Part shown: piece by piece, positions 22,975 through 32,665 of the stretch | How the letters are laid out: each line of letters opens with the position of its first letter | Numbering within the stretch: position 1 is the first letter of the stretch | NCBI GenBank assembly: GCA_963575745.1 | Contig: CAUYUJ010017640.1 | Span: 156,957 to 214,456 of the forward strand | DNA: 57,500 bases | Source of the DNA: Prorocentrum cordatum | Taxonomy: Eukaryota; Sar; Dinophyceae; Prorocentrales; Prorocentraceae | Direction: 5' to 3' | The notes under the pieces: generated by a model | Told to the model about the DNA's origin: nothing | Databases searched by the model: none | Seen by the model: the letters and a program-made list of their open reading frames with translations, nothing else | Translations under genes and position numbers: made by a program

Positions 22975-23160
22975 TCATCTTCGCCCTCCTCCTCCTCCTG
23001 ATCTTCCCCTCCATCCTCCCCCAAGTGTTCCCCGAAGGGTTCTACAAGGGCTGGGGGGACACATGACCCGATAGCTTGGCAGAGTTCTTGCCACAACGCT
23101 CGGCCACATTGGCGATTCCAGACGGCAGGGGGCGGCGGTGATTCGCCGTAGGCGTCTTCG
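22975..23160 (+). repeat. Border repeat with GATAGCTTGGC and GGCGGTGATTCGCCG, copy 3
   Basis: A short CCT run is followed by CCCCGAAGGGTTC, GGCTGGGGGGACAC, GATAGCTTGGCAGAG and GGCGGTGATTCGCCG. These elements are shared with 6815-6895 and 8790-8905. Confidence 0.65.
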
Positions 23161-23700
23161 AGAAGCTTCTGCGAAGGCGCCGCCGGATGACGGACTTCAT
23201 TGCCTGAGCCAAGGCGACGGCATGCTCAGTGGCACGGGGCCTGTGCAACAGACACCTCATCCTCCTTCCAGCCGAAGGATACTGTCGACCACAAGCGTTT
23301 GCCTGTTCGGGAGCTCGGAGCCTCGGGCGTTATGGAGGAAAAGCCGCGCGGTCGATGCTTCCGCGACGACCGACCAAGCAGGCCGCCAGGTTGGACCAAT
23401 CCCAAACAGTGGGCCCACAGTCGAGCTCGTGACCTGCTGCTCGACGCCCTTCACCCAATCACGGGCGCCCCTGCGCGCCGCCCAAAACCCGCCAGGCTTT
23501 CTCTGATGGGGTTCTCGCGGGCTGATCTCGACGGCATCACTTTCCGCATCATGCGGGTTCTGGATCGTCGACCGCCCTGTACACAGCCTGCGTCCTGCGG
23601 CCTCATCCTCCGCCCCCCTTCTCCTCTGCCCCCCTCCCCTCAAGCCCCTCCTCTTCTCCCTTCGCATCCCCCTCATGTCCCGGCCTTCCTCCTCCTCCTC
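23160..23700. other. No gene recognised; open minus frame
   Basis: A 139-codon minus-strand frame (23257-23676) is open but lacks recognisable motifs. The plus strand is also open, so coding cannot be supported. Confidence 0.3.
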
Positions 23701-24036
23701 CTTCTTCTGCTCCTCCCCATTCTCACATCATCATCAGAATCCCCATGACCATCAACCTCATCATCATCACTATCATCGTCAGTATCAGAGTAATCCTGCT
23801 AACCATCATCATCCTCATCACCATCATCATCAGCATCATCATCGTCATCACCAAAACCATCACCAAAACCATCATCATCACAACCATCGCCATCATCATC
23901 AGCATCATCACCATCACCATGACCATCACCATCATAATCAATATCATCATCATCACCACCACCATCATCAGCAGCATCATCATCATCATCATCACCACCA
24001 CCATCACAATCATAATCATTAGCATCATCATCACCG

Positions 24037-24082
<46 letters not shown>

Positions 24083-24140
24083 CATCATCCTCATCATCAC
24101 TGTCATCACAATCATCGCCGTCAGCATCGCCATCATCACC

Positions 24141-24190
<50 letters not shown>

Positions 24191-24211
24191 CAGCATCAGC
24201 ATCATCATCAG

Positions 24212-24278
<67 letters not shown>

Positions 24279-24313
24279 TTCGGCATCATCATCATCATCA
24301 TCATCATCATCAG

Positions 24314-24362
<49 letters not shown>

Positions 24363-24481
24363 TTCATCGGCATCCTCATCAGCATCATCCTCATCAGCAT
24401 GATCGTCACACTCCTCCTCCTCATCGCCATCATCACCACAACCACCACCACCATCATCATCACCACCATCACCATCACCAT

Positions 24482-24512
<31 letters not shown>

Positions 24513-24721
24513 ACGATCATCGCCATCATCATCGTCATCCTTCTCCTCGTAATCATCCTCACCCTCGTCGTCATCCTCATCATCATCAACCTCATTATCA
24601 TCATCATCAGTATCACTATCACCGCGACCATCGCTGTCACCATCGCTGTCACCATCACAACCATCAGCATCACCAGAAGCATCAGCATCATCATCCTCAC
24701 CATCATCACCAATACCAAAAC

Positions 24722-24762
<41 letters not shown>

Positions 24763-24774
24763 CTATCATCATCC

Positions 24775-24809
<35 letters not shown>

Positions 24810-25376
24810 GCCATCATCAACATCATCATCTGCATCATCGTCATCATCGCCATCACCATCCGCAGCATCATCACCACCACCATCATCATCGCCATCACTA
24901 TCACAATTATCATCATGATCATCACCATTGCCATCACCGTCACCATCATCAGCATCATCACCACCACAACCACCACCACCACCATCATCATCAGCATCAG
25001 CATCATCATTATCATCACCAGCATCACCAACATCAAACCCATCATCATCATCACTATCATTACCAACACCAATAAACATCATCATCATCACCATCAGCAT
25101 CATCATCATCAAAATAATCACCATTATCATCATCATCATCATCATCATCAGCATCATCATCAGCAGCATCAACATCATCGGCATCAGCATCATCGCCATC
25201 ACCATCCGCAGCATTATCACCACTTCCACAATCAGCACCATCACTATCACAATTATCACCATGATCATCACCATCACCATCACCATCATAATCATTATCA
25301 GCATCATCACCACTACCATCATCATCAGCAGCAGCATCATCATCAGCATCAGCATCAGCATCAGCATCAGCATCGC

Positions 25377-25411
<35 letters not shown>

Positions 25412-25424
25412 GCATCAGCATCAG

Positions 25425-25491
<67 letters not shown>

Positions 25492-25515
25492 GTCGTCGTC
25501 ATCATCATCATCTCC
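23700..25515. repeat. ATC trinucleotide tract, about 1.8 kb
   Basis: CATCAT with CAC, CAG and CGT interruptions, and long-range near-repeats (for example 24890-24960 resembles 25190-25290). GAT in transcript sense. The 570-codon poly-Asp and 621-codon Ile/His frames are tract translations. Confidence 0.97.
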
Positions 25516-25549
25516 TCCTGCGCCGCCCCTCTCTATGTGCACCGCGGTC

Positions 25550-25573
25550 CTCGGGCAACAGGAAGAGCAGCGC
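25550..25573 (-). CDS. HAS1: HAS1-like helicase micro-exon (ALLFLLPE)
   Basis: Eight codons, ALLFLLPE, match the conserved beta-strand segment that follows motif VI in HAS1/DDX18 helicases (ALL-L-PEE). The exon is bounded by CAAAG|GCG on the acceptor side and GAG|GAC on the donor side, again a GA donor in an AG|G context. Joining to the exon at 10.9 kb restores PE-ELGFL exactly. The exon could start 17 bases earlier at GGCAG|CGG if the canonical GT donor of the previous exon is used, giving about 41 bases. The short match would be weak alone; its frame, strand, order and exact fit to both neighbours make it convincing. Confidence 0.72.
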
Positions 25574-25950
25574 CTTTGGGGGGGAACCCGCTGCCAACCC
25601 GAGGGAGTAGATAGGGGAGGCGGAGGAGAAGGAGGCGGAGGAAGGGAGGAAAGGAGTGAGGAAGTGGAGTGGGGAAGCGGGGAAGCGGGTGGGGGGGCCT
25701 TGAAGAGCCAACCGTCTGACGTCTCCGTCTCCGATTCCTCCACTGCTGGATTCTCCTCCTGGGAATGGGAATATATATATATATATATATATATACAGAT
25801 ATATGTGTATATATATATATTATCCAAGCTGTCTTGCCCCCTCGCCAACCCCCTGAGCATCTTGACGACCTCTGCAGGCCAGGTGGGCACCAACACTCAG
25901 TCCTCATACTAAAACTACTCATATCCAGACTCACTCATACCTCATGAACA
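25574..25950. other. Intron sequence with AT tract
   Basis: A purine-rich stretch (25600-25700) lies upstream of the micro-exon in transcript sense as a polypyrimidine region. An AT/TA tract lies at 25768-25820. Confidence 0.5.
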
Positions 25951-25952
25951 CT

Positions 25953-26800
25953 GGGATGTAGCAGCCATAGCGCGTGGGCTGTCTCGAGCGAGGCGGCGCT
26001 CGTTCTGTACCTCCGACGCCTGTCCTGCAAGGGCCCAATGATCACCCTGATGAAGCAGGCATCGCACTTGAGCTCCACAGGGGGAGCCACCAGGTGGCAG
26101 CCCAATTGCGCGCGCCCAGACTGTAGAGATGGCTTGAGCAAGGCGTTCGGTGTGCAACCCCGACGCCTCCTGCCAGAGCCCCATGGTCACCGTGATGTAG
26201 CAGGCATAGCAAATGGGCACCCCAAGGAGGAGCCACAACTGGGCAGGACACTTGCCCGTTCGCGCCCAGATCGTGGGGATGTCCTGAGCGAGGCGCTCGT
26301 GTTGCAGCCCGCGATGTAGCAGGCATAGCACTCGAGCAGCCCATGGGGGAGCTGCCAAAGGGTAGGACACCTGCCCGTTCGCGCCCAGATTGTAGGGGTG
26401 TCCTGAGCAAGGCGTCCGAGCCCAAGGATCACCGCGACGTAGCAGGCATAGCACTTGAGCACCACAGGGGGCCGCCAGTGGGTAACACACGGCGGCAGAG
26501 AGAGAGAGAGAGAGCGGCATGCGGTCGGACCTAGGACAGAAGAACATCCTTCAAGAACATGAGACCCCCCACCGGGCAAAACACCCCAAACCATAAGATC
26601 GCTCGAGGGTACCCTCCCCCAGAATGCACGAGAGCATCCAACAAACACGAAGAACATTAGCGAATCCTCCTCGAACCGACCTCGATCTTATACCTCGGCC
26701 CGACCGTAGCAGGCACAGCACTCGAGCACCACAGGGGGAGCCGCCAGAGGGGTAACACGCGACGGCAGAGAAAGGGCAGCACACGGCGGCAGAGAGAAGC
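25953..26800 (-). repeat. Degenerate ~120-145-bp tandem array, about six copies
   Basis: GATGTAGCAGGCATAGCACT and a GGGGGAGCCGCCA block recur near 25953, 26048, 26192, 26312, 26431 and 26702, with CGCCCAGAT.GT.G.GGTGTCCTGAGC in the middle units. The minus-strand frame rich in CYACYI is repeat translation. Confidence 0.75.
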
Positions 26801-27265
26801 AGAGAGGAGCGCTCCCACTCGGACCAGCGCACACCCAGCTGGGCTCTGGCTCGCGCTCAGGCTTGCTCACGCGCGGGGTGCTCACAGAGGAAAGCGTCCG
26901 ACAGGGCCTGGGCCCCAGGGCAGCCCCACAAGAGCCTCCCAACAGCCCCAAGGCGGTCCAGATGGGCCGCACGAGGGCCCCCTCCAGGCACGGAGACGAC
27001 TGGGCGATGCCCGAGGCGCCGCCGCGCAGTGCTGCGCTGGCACGGCGGCGGCACATACCGCAAGCAGCCAGATGCGACACCGTACACCCTCCTGCTCCCC
27101 GTCGGGCTTCTGCTGACGCGGGTCAATGCGAAACTCGGGCCAGCCAGGCCTCGCAAGATCCTGCAAGATCCTGCGCGCTTGCACGGGTCAATGCAATCCT
27201 GGCGTTCCAGGGTACTGCAAGATCCCGCGCCCTGGCTGGCCCCCCTTTGCAGTGATCGGGTGCTG
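26800..27265. other. No gene recognised; short direct repeats
   Basis: CGGGTCAATGC and AAGATCCTGC-type repeats lie at 27117-27235. Nothing else was supported. Confidence 0.4.
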
Positions 27266-27405
27266 CCTAACCGACCCCTAGCAAGCCATCCCCTTCCGTG
27301 ACGTCAGCCTCGACTTTCAAGCATCCTTCCGGTCGCATACATACGTCTTGGGGCGAGGCGAGGGGGACGTCGCGGAAGGGGATGGTTTGCTAGGGGTCGG
27401 TTAGG
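27266..27405. mobile_element. 140-bp foldback element in helicase intron
   Basis: Two 40-bp arms (27266-27305 and 27366-27405), near-exact reverse complements starting CCTAACCGACCCCTAGCAAG, flank a 60-base centre. The size and structure suggest a miniature inverted-repeat element. It lies 80 bases downstream (in transcript sense) of the motif VI exon. Confidence 0.8.
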
Positions 27406-27484
27406 CCGCCCCTGACCATTGACCCCGTCTCTGCCAGCTTGACCCTGCCCCTTGGCGAGCGGGCCGGCGCCGCGCGCCGCGGGC

Positions 27485-27538
27485 CTTACCCTTGCCGTCG
27501 GAGCCGCGGGCCGTTCTACCGACCCGGTGGATGTACTC
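27485..27538 (-). CDS. HAS1: HAS1-like helicase exon with motif VI
   Basis: This 18-codon exon reads EYIHRVGRTARGSDGKGK. It carries motif VI (HRVGRTARG), whose arginines act as the arginine finger and contact the ATP gamma-phosphate. The acceptor is CTGCCCAGAG|GAG. The donor is taken after the last AAG, giving AAG|GCC, a GC donor, because this keeps family spacing (ARG-6 residues-ALLFL). A canonical alternative exists: GGCAAGG|GTAAGG, joined to an acceptor at GGCAG about 17 bases upstream of the next exon core. It would insert AGSPPK in place of GK and is compatible with the frame. The exon lies about 1.95 kb downstream of the motif V exon. Confidence 0.87.
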
Positions 27539-27559
27539 CTCTGGGCAGCGGAGGGCCGC

Positions 27560-27650
27560 GGCGGCTATTCCTCCTCCTCCTCCTCCTCCTCCTCCTCCTC
27601 CTCGCCCTCCTCCTCCTCCTCCGTCTCCTTCTACTCCTCCTCTATGCCTT
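27560..27650. repeat. CCT tract
   Basis: CCT units immediately upstream, in transcript sense, of the motif VI exon acceptor, where the transcript is AGG-rich. Confidence 0.9.
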
Positions 27651-27689
27651 TTCCTTATAAATAATTCCTCTCCGTCGCCCCCCGAACTG

Positions 27690-28595
27690 GTTGAAAGGGC
27701 GGGCCAGGCGTTTGGCTTGAGACTTCCTCACCACTTGTGACTCTGAAGCTGAAAAATTGACAACAGCTTCACAGATGGAGGGCGGGCCGCTTTCAAAATG
27801 TGGCTCTCGCCTTAGCGCCGCGCACATCCGTCCTTCAAAATTTGCGAGAGCTCCACGGATTGAGAGCGGACAGTTTTCAAAATGTGGCTGTCACCGCTTG
27901 ACGCAGGGCACACTCTTTTTAAACATTGCAAGAGCTTCACGGATTGAGGGCGGGTCGTTTTCAAAGTGTGGCTCTCGCTCTAGCGCCGCGCAGACTCGTC
28001 TAAAAAAACACTTGAAGTTCACGGATAAAGGGCGGGTAGTTACATGTGGCGCTCGCCTTAGCGCCGCGCACACTCGTCTTGAACATTCAAAGAGAAGTTG
28101 CACGGATTGAAAGCAGGTCGTTTTCAAAATGTGGTGGTCGCCTTAGCGCCGCCCATACTCGTCTTCAATATTTGCAAGAGCTTCACGGATTGAGGGTGGT
28201 TCCTTTTCAAACTGTAGCTCCCGCTTTAGCGCCACGAGCACACGTCCCAAGCATTCGCAAGAACTTCACGGATTCTCCCGGTTCACCTACCAGAAACTGC
28301 GTTCTGGAACGACTCAGCACTGCCAGGGCGCAACAGTTACGCTGATTCGCGGTGTTGAAGTCCAACAATGGCGTTTTGACACGATTCACGATCGTCAAGA
28401 CGCTTCAGTCTCATTCGTGGCGTTGAAGTCCCGATGATGCTGTTTTGGCACGCTTCAGGATCGTTTACCGGTTGTCCCCCAAAGGGACACCTCCTTCAGT
28501 GTAAATGAATATTTGTATGGGGCCTACTAAGAAGGAGGTTGGGGGAGGGCTTATTCCAACATCGTCGATGAATATTGGGTTTCCACTGGTCCTCC
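27690..28595 (+). repeat. ~0.9-kb repeated module with ~82-bp tandem core, copy 2
   Basis: The same leader, six core units (near 27791, 27876, 27957, 28040, 28121 and 28207) and tail as 7640-8580, again ending in TCCACTGGTCCTCC and a CCT tract. Confidence 0.85.
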
Positions 28596-28682
28596 TCCTC
28601 CTCCCCCCCCTCCTCCTCCTCCTCCTCCTCCTCCTCATCCTCCTCCTCCTCCTCATACCCCTTCGTCCTCCTCCTCCTCCGT
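28590..28682. repeat. CCT tract
   Basis: CCT units on the plus strand directly after the repeated module. Confidence 0.9.
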
Positions 28683-29491
28683 GACCCCAGAACTCCTACG
28701 TCGTGACCTTTGTCACCACGTCGACCCCCACAGGTCTGGACCCCCCTCCTCCCCCACAGGCCTGGACTGCTGGACCCCCTCTCCCTGGGACCCGCTCTTC
28801 TCCGCCCCGGGCGGCTCTTCGGACGGCCCAGGGGCCCGGGCCAGCGGGGCGGAGCCGAGCGGCGGCCAAACCGCCATCCGGCGGGACCGGCTCCACGACG
28901 CGCGAAGCGCACGGGAGTGGCTGGACATGCCTCGGACCATGACTCGGCGACTCGGTGAAGCACCAGGCGGTGTGGCACAAAAAAAGCCCGGGCCGGGCGA
29001 GAGGGCCTCCGAGGGCCGCAGAGGGTGCCGAAGACGCCGCACCCCGCCTCCGCTTCGCGGCTTCGGCCTGGGGGTGCTCTCTTGCTCACGGAGCGCGGCG
29101 ATGGCCCGACGAGAGACGGCCGGAGGCGCGAGAGGCGGCAGGGGAGCCAGGGCTGCTAGCCGCGTCGGGGCGCACCGCGGTGCGCATCGCAGCGCGCGCG
29201 GGGATCCTGAGAGGGGCACGGGCTGGCCACGTGCGTTTTGGCGGGCCTCCCAGTGGAGGAGGGGGGGGGGAAGAAGGAGAGGAGGGGGAAGGAACGAAGG
29301 AGGAGGGGGGAAGGAGAAAGGAGAGGAGGGGGAAGAGGAGGGGGGGAAGGAAGGAAGAAGGATGGCGAGGAGGAGCAGAAGCAGCGGAAGCAGCAGCTGG
29401 AGCAGCTCGGGAGCAACGGCCTTACCAGAGCAGCGCAAGACGGCGGCTCGAGTGGTCTGCATGTGGGTGGGGGGGGGGCAGGAGAAAAGTC
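28682..29491. other. GC-rich intron sequence
   Basis: No exon was recognised. A purine-rich stretch (GGAGGGGG/GGAAGG) spans 29255-29400. Long frames are open on both strands because of high GC and lack motifs. Confidence 0.4.
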
Positions 29492-29584
29492 CTTGGGCTC
29501 GTCAGGGGGGTCGTACTGGACGATCCAGTCTACGTTCGGGATGTCGAGGCCCCGCGCGGCCACGTCCGTGCACAGCAGAATGCC
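29492..29584 (-). CDS. HAS1: HAS1-like helicase exon with motif V
   Basis: This 31-codon exon starts [16 protein letters not shown] and ends YDPPDEPK. It contains helicase motif V (TDVAARGLD), which contacts RNA and couples ATP hydrolysis to unwinding, followed by the [11 protein letters not shown] stretch typical of HAS1/DDX18 rather than of other DEAD-box subfamilies. The acceptor is the pyrimidine-rich CTTCTCTCCGAG just upstream at 29585-29596. The donor is best placed after the AAG codon, giving AAG|GAC, a GA donor; no GT lies at a position that keeps the family alignment. The frame stays open upstream (LTVLLSE), but those residues do not fit the family. Joined to the next exon it reads PPDEPK-EYIHRVGR, with no gap relative to the family. 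Confidence 0.9.
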
Positions 29585-29716
29585 CTCGGAGAGAAGCACG
29601 GTCAGAGCACCGAAACAGCCGTGGGAAGAGAGGAAGGAATAAGAAGGGTAACGAAGGCCGATGTGGGGACACGGGACCAGAGAAAGATAGAGAGAGAGGG
29701 AAATAGCAAAAAAAGT

Positions 29717-29914
29717 ACATGTATATATACACACATACATACATACATACATACATACATACATACATACATACATACATACATACATACATACACATAC
29801 ATACATACATACATACATGCATGCATGCATGCATGCATGCATGCATGCATGCATGCATGCATGCATACATACATACATACATACATACATACATACATAC
29901 ATACATACATACAT

Positions 29915-29949
<35 letters not shown>

Positions 29950-30220
29950 TACATACATACATACATACATGCATGCATGCATGCATACATGCATACCTAC
30001 ATACCTGCATACCTACATACATACATACATACATACATACATACATACATACATAGCCCCCACACACACATACATACACATATACATACAAACATACATA
30101 AATACATACAGGCATGCATGCATACATACAGACAGGCATACCTATCTACATACATACATACATACATACAGAAATACATATATGTATATATAAATACATT
30201 CGTACACAAACACATACTTA

Positions 30221-30253
<33 letters not shown>

Positions 30254-30287
30254 ACATGCATACCTATATACATGCATACACATATAC

Positions 30288-30324
<37 letters not shown>

Positions 30325-31062
30325 TGCACGCATATGTACATGCATGCATACATACACACAATCATACATTCATGCATGCATGCATATGTGCATACATGGA
30401 CGCATGCACATTTCTAGTCATACATACACACATACATACACACATGCATATGCATATACATATACTCATACACATACACATACATCTGAAAATACATGTA
30501 CATGTACACATACACATACATATTCATATACATATACATAAATAAATATACATTTGCATACATGCATACATGCATACATACACGCATATATACATACATA
30601 CACACATACATGCATGCATGCATGCATGCATACATACATACATTGCATACATACATACATACATACATACATACATACATGCATACATACATACATACAT
30701 ACATATATACGTACATACATACATACATACATACATACATGCATACCTGCTTACATACATCACAACGCAACACATCACATCACGTACATACATACATACA
30801 TACATACATACATACATCCATACATACATACATACATACATACATACATACATACATACACGCATGCATACATACAAAGAGACAGACAGGCAGAAAGACA
30901 GGCAGACAGGCAGACAGGTACACACGCATGCATACATACACGCACACGTACTAACATACATACATACATACATACATACATACATACATACATACATACA
31001 TACATACATACATACATACATACATACACACACATACATACATATGCCTGCAAATACATGCG
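29717..31062. repeat. CATA tetranucleotide tract, about 1.35 kb
   Basis: Blocks of ACAT, CATG, CACA, CATATA and GACAGGCA variants. It lies about 130 bases upstream (transcript sense) of the motif V exon. Tyr/Thr/His/Ile and Met/Tyr/Val/Cys frames are tract translations. Confidence 0.97.
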
Positions 31063-32030
31063 AGACTGCATTGGCGCTTCGCGTCAACGCACCTTGGCCC
31101 TTGAAATTCAGCATGCAGGCGGAAGAGCCAGAAAATCAAATAGACAATGTAGTGATAAATCCTGGTTGTCTCTCTCCAGCATCGCCATTATACCTATGGT
31201 GGGCCTTCCCTCAAAATTCCCCTTTTTGTTTCCTCATTCCCCCCAATCCTCCTCAGTTTTTTTGCGGGGGCTCCACCTTGGAGAGCGGGCCCCACGGAAG
31301 TGTTCAACGGTTTCTTAAGGCCTTCTGGAGGTTTCATGGGCGTTTTCTGGGGGCTTCTGGGGGTTACTTTGGGCCACCCTGCTTCCAACCGCGATCTCCC
31401 TGAACGACCAAGTCACGATTTGGAATGCTTCGGGGGGCGTTTTGGGGCCACCTTGGGCCGTCATGGGGCTCTTGTCGGGCCCTCTAGGATTGAGTGTGGG
31501 GCGACGGCTTTAGGGCCTCCTGGGCGGCTTCGGACGCCCAGAAGGCCGACGGACTGAGCATCCCCAAAATCATACAAAAGCATCGATCAGCAATGGTTGT
31601 TTCCTGCGTTTCAAAAACCAGTTCGGCGTTTTCTTCGGGTCGTTGTCGGGCGTCTGGTAGATGTCTGGGGTTTCTTGGGGCCTTCGGGGAGCCGTACGGC
31701 CGCCTTCCTGACCGACTTGGGCCCGTCGCCTGGGCCCACCAAAAGCTTCCAAGAGCTCAGGAAAGCCTGGGGGGGGGCCTCTTGCAGGGGCGTCCAAGGG
31801 CCCCTGGGGACGCGGACGTGGGGGTCCCGCTTTGCGGGGGGGGGGCCCACCCACCACTCCCCCCCCGCTTGCAAAAGTAGGTAACACCCCGCAGGTGCGG
31901 ATAAGAGTGAGGGGGCGGTGGGGACGTCGGCAGTTTGCGAGACTGCGGAGAAGCCCACCGCAAGCGCCAAAGTTTCACAAATTGAACATCGAGCCTGCCG
32001 CATGCGCCGAACTTTTCGTTAAACCAATGT
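31062..32030. other. No gene recognised; partial CTTGGG motif
   Basis: 31310-31510 has degenerate GGGGCTTCTGGGGG and CCTTGGGCCGTC units akin to composite-satellite module A. A G-run lies near 31838-31847. No coding block was supported. Confidence 0.4.
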
Positions 32031-32665
32031 GGGTAGGTCGCGGGTGGGTCGCACATGGGTCGCGGGTGGGTCGCGGGTGGGTCGCTGTTGGGCAGCGGGT
32101 GAGTCGCGGGTGGGTCGCAGGTGGGTCGCGGGGTGGGTCGCGGGTAGGTCGCAAATGGGTCCGGGCGGGTCGCGGGTGAGTCGCGGATGGGTCGCGGGGT
32201 GGGTCGCGGGTAGGTCGCGGGTGGGTCGCGGGGTGGGTCGCGGATGGGTCGCGGGGTGGGTCGCGGGTGGGTCGCGGGGTGGGTCGCGGGGGGTCGCGGG
32301 TAGCGGGTGAGTCGCGGATGGGTCGCGGGTGGGTCGCTGGTGGGTCGGGGGGGGGGGTCGCGGGTGGGTCGCGGGTGGGTCGCGGGTGGGTCGCGGGGTG
32401 GGTCGCGGATGGGTCGCGGGGTGGGTCGCGGGTGGGTCGGGGGGGGGGGGCGCGGGTGGGTCGCGGGTGGGTCGCGGGTGGGTCGCGGGGTGGGTCGCGG
32501 ATGGGTCGCGGGGTGGGTCGCGGGTGGGTCGCGGGGTGGGTCGCGGGTGTGTCGCGGGTGGGACGTCGACAACTAACACCCACAACAACCACCACGCAAC
32601 AAGCAAAATCCTCACCACGCACCCCGGGACAATGAATGACCGTTCGGCCCCCTCACTCTGATCTT
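32030..32665 (+). repeat. GGGTCGCG satellite with conserved 3' terminus, copy 2
   Basis: About 540 bases of 11-12-bp GTGGGTCGCGG units end in CAACAACCACC-type sequence and the 29-base terminus (32633-32661) identical to 5202-5230. Gly/Trp/Val/Arg or Pro/Thr/Arg/Asp frames are translations of the unit. Confidence 0.9.

Larger units (their letters stand above)
10842..29584 (-). other. HAS1: HAS1/DDX18-type DEAD-box RNA helicase locus (partial, four exons seen)
   Basis: Four short coding blocks on the minus strand, in the order 29.5, 27.5, 25.55 and 10.9 kb, join in frame into about 89 residues of the helicase C-terminal core. They run from motif V (TDVAARGLD) through motif VI (HRVGRTARG) and the ALLFLLPEELGFL segment to the [17 protein letters not shown] segment. 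This order and spacing match the HAS1/DDX18 family, nucleolar ATP-dependent RNA helicases that act in 60S ribosome assembly and rRNA processing (established for the family). Introns are about 1953, 1911 and 14612 bases and are filled with repeats. The upstream motifs (Q, I, Ia, Ib, II, III, IV) and the C-terminal extension were not found, so the gene is incomplete here. Family assignment comes from motif recognition, not from a search. Confidence 0.85.

Noticed and set aside
23257-23676. 139-codon minus-strand frame as a gene
   Set aside because: It has no recognisable motif, the opposite strand is equally open, and it lies between border repeat and ATC tract.
23745-25610. Very long open frames (621 codons plus strand; 570 and 449 codons minus strand)
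   Set aside because: They are translations of the CATCAT tract into Ile/His or Asp/Met homopolymers, open in several frames at once.
29719-31403. Long Tyr/Thr/His/Ile and Met/Tyr/Val/Cys frames
   Set aside because: They are translations of the CATA tract on the two strands.
31757-32635. Pro/Thr/Arg/Asp and Gly/Trp/Val/Arg repeat proteins
   Set aside because: They arise from the 11-12-bp GGGTCGCG satellite and are open in several frames on both strands.
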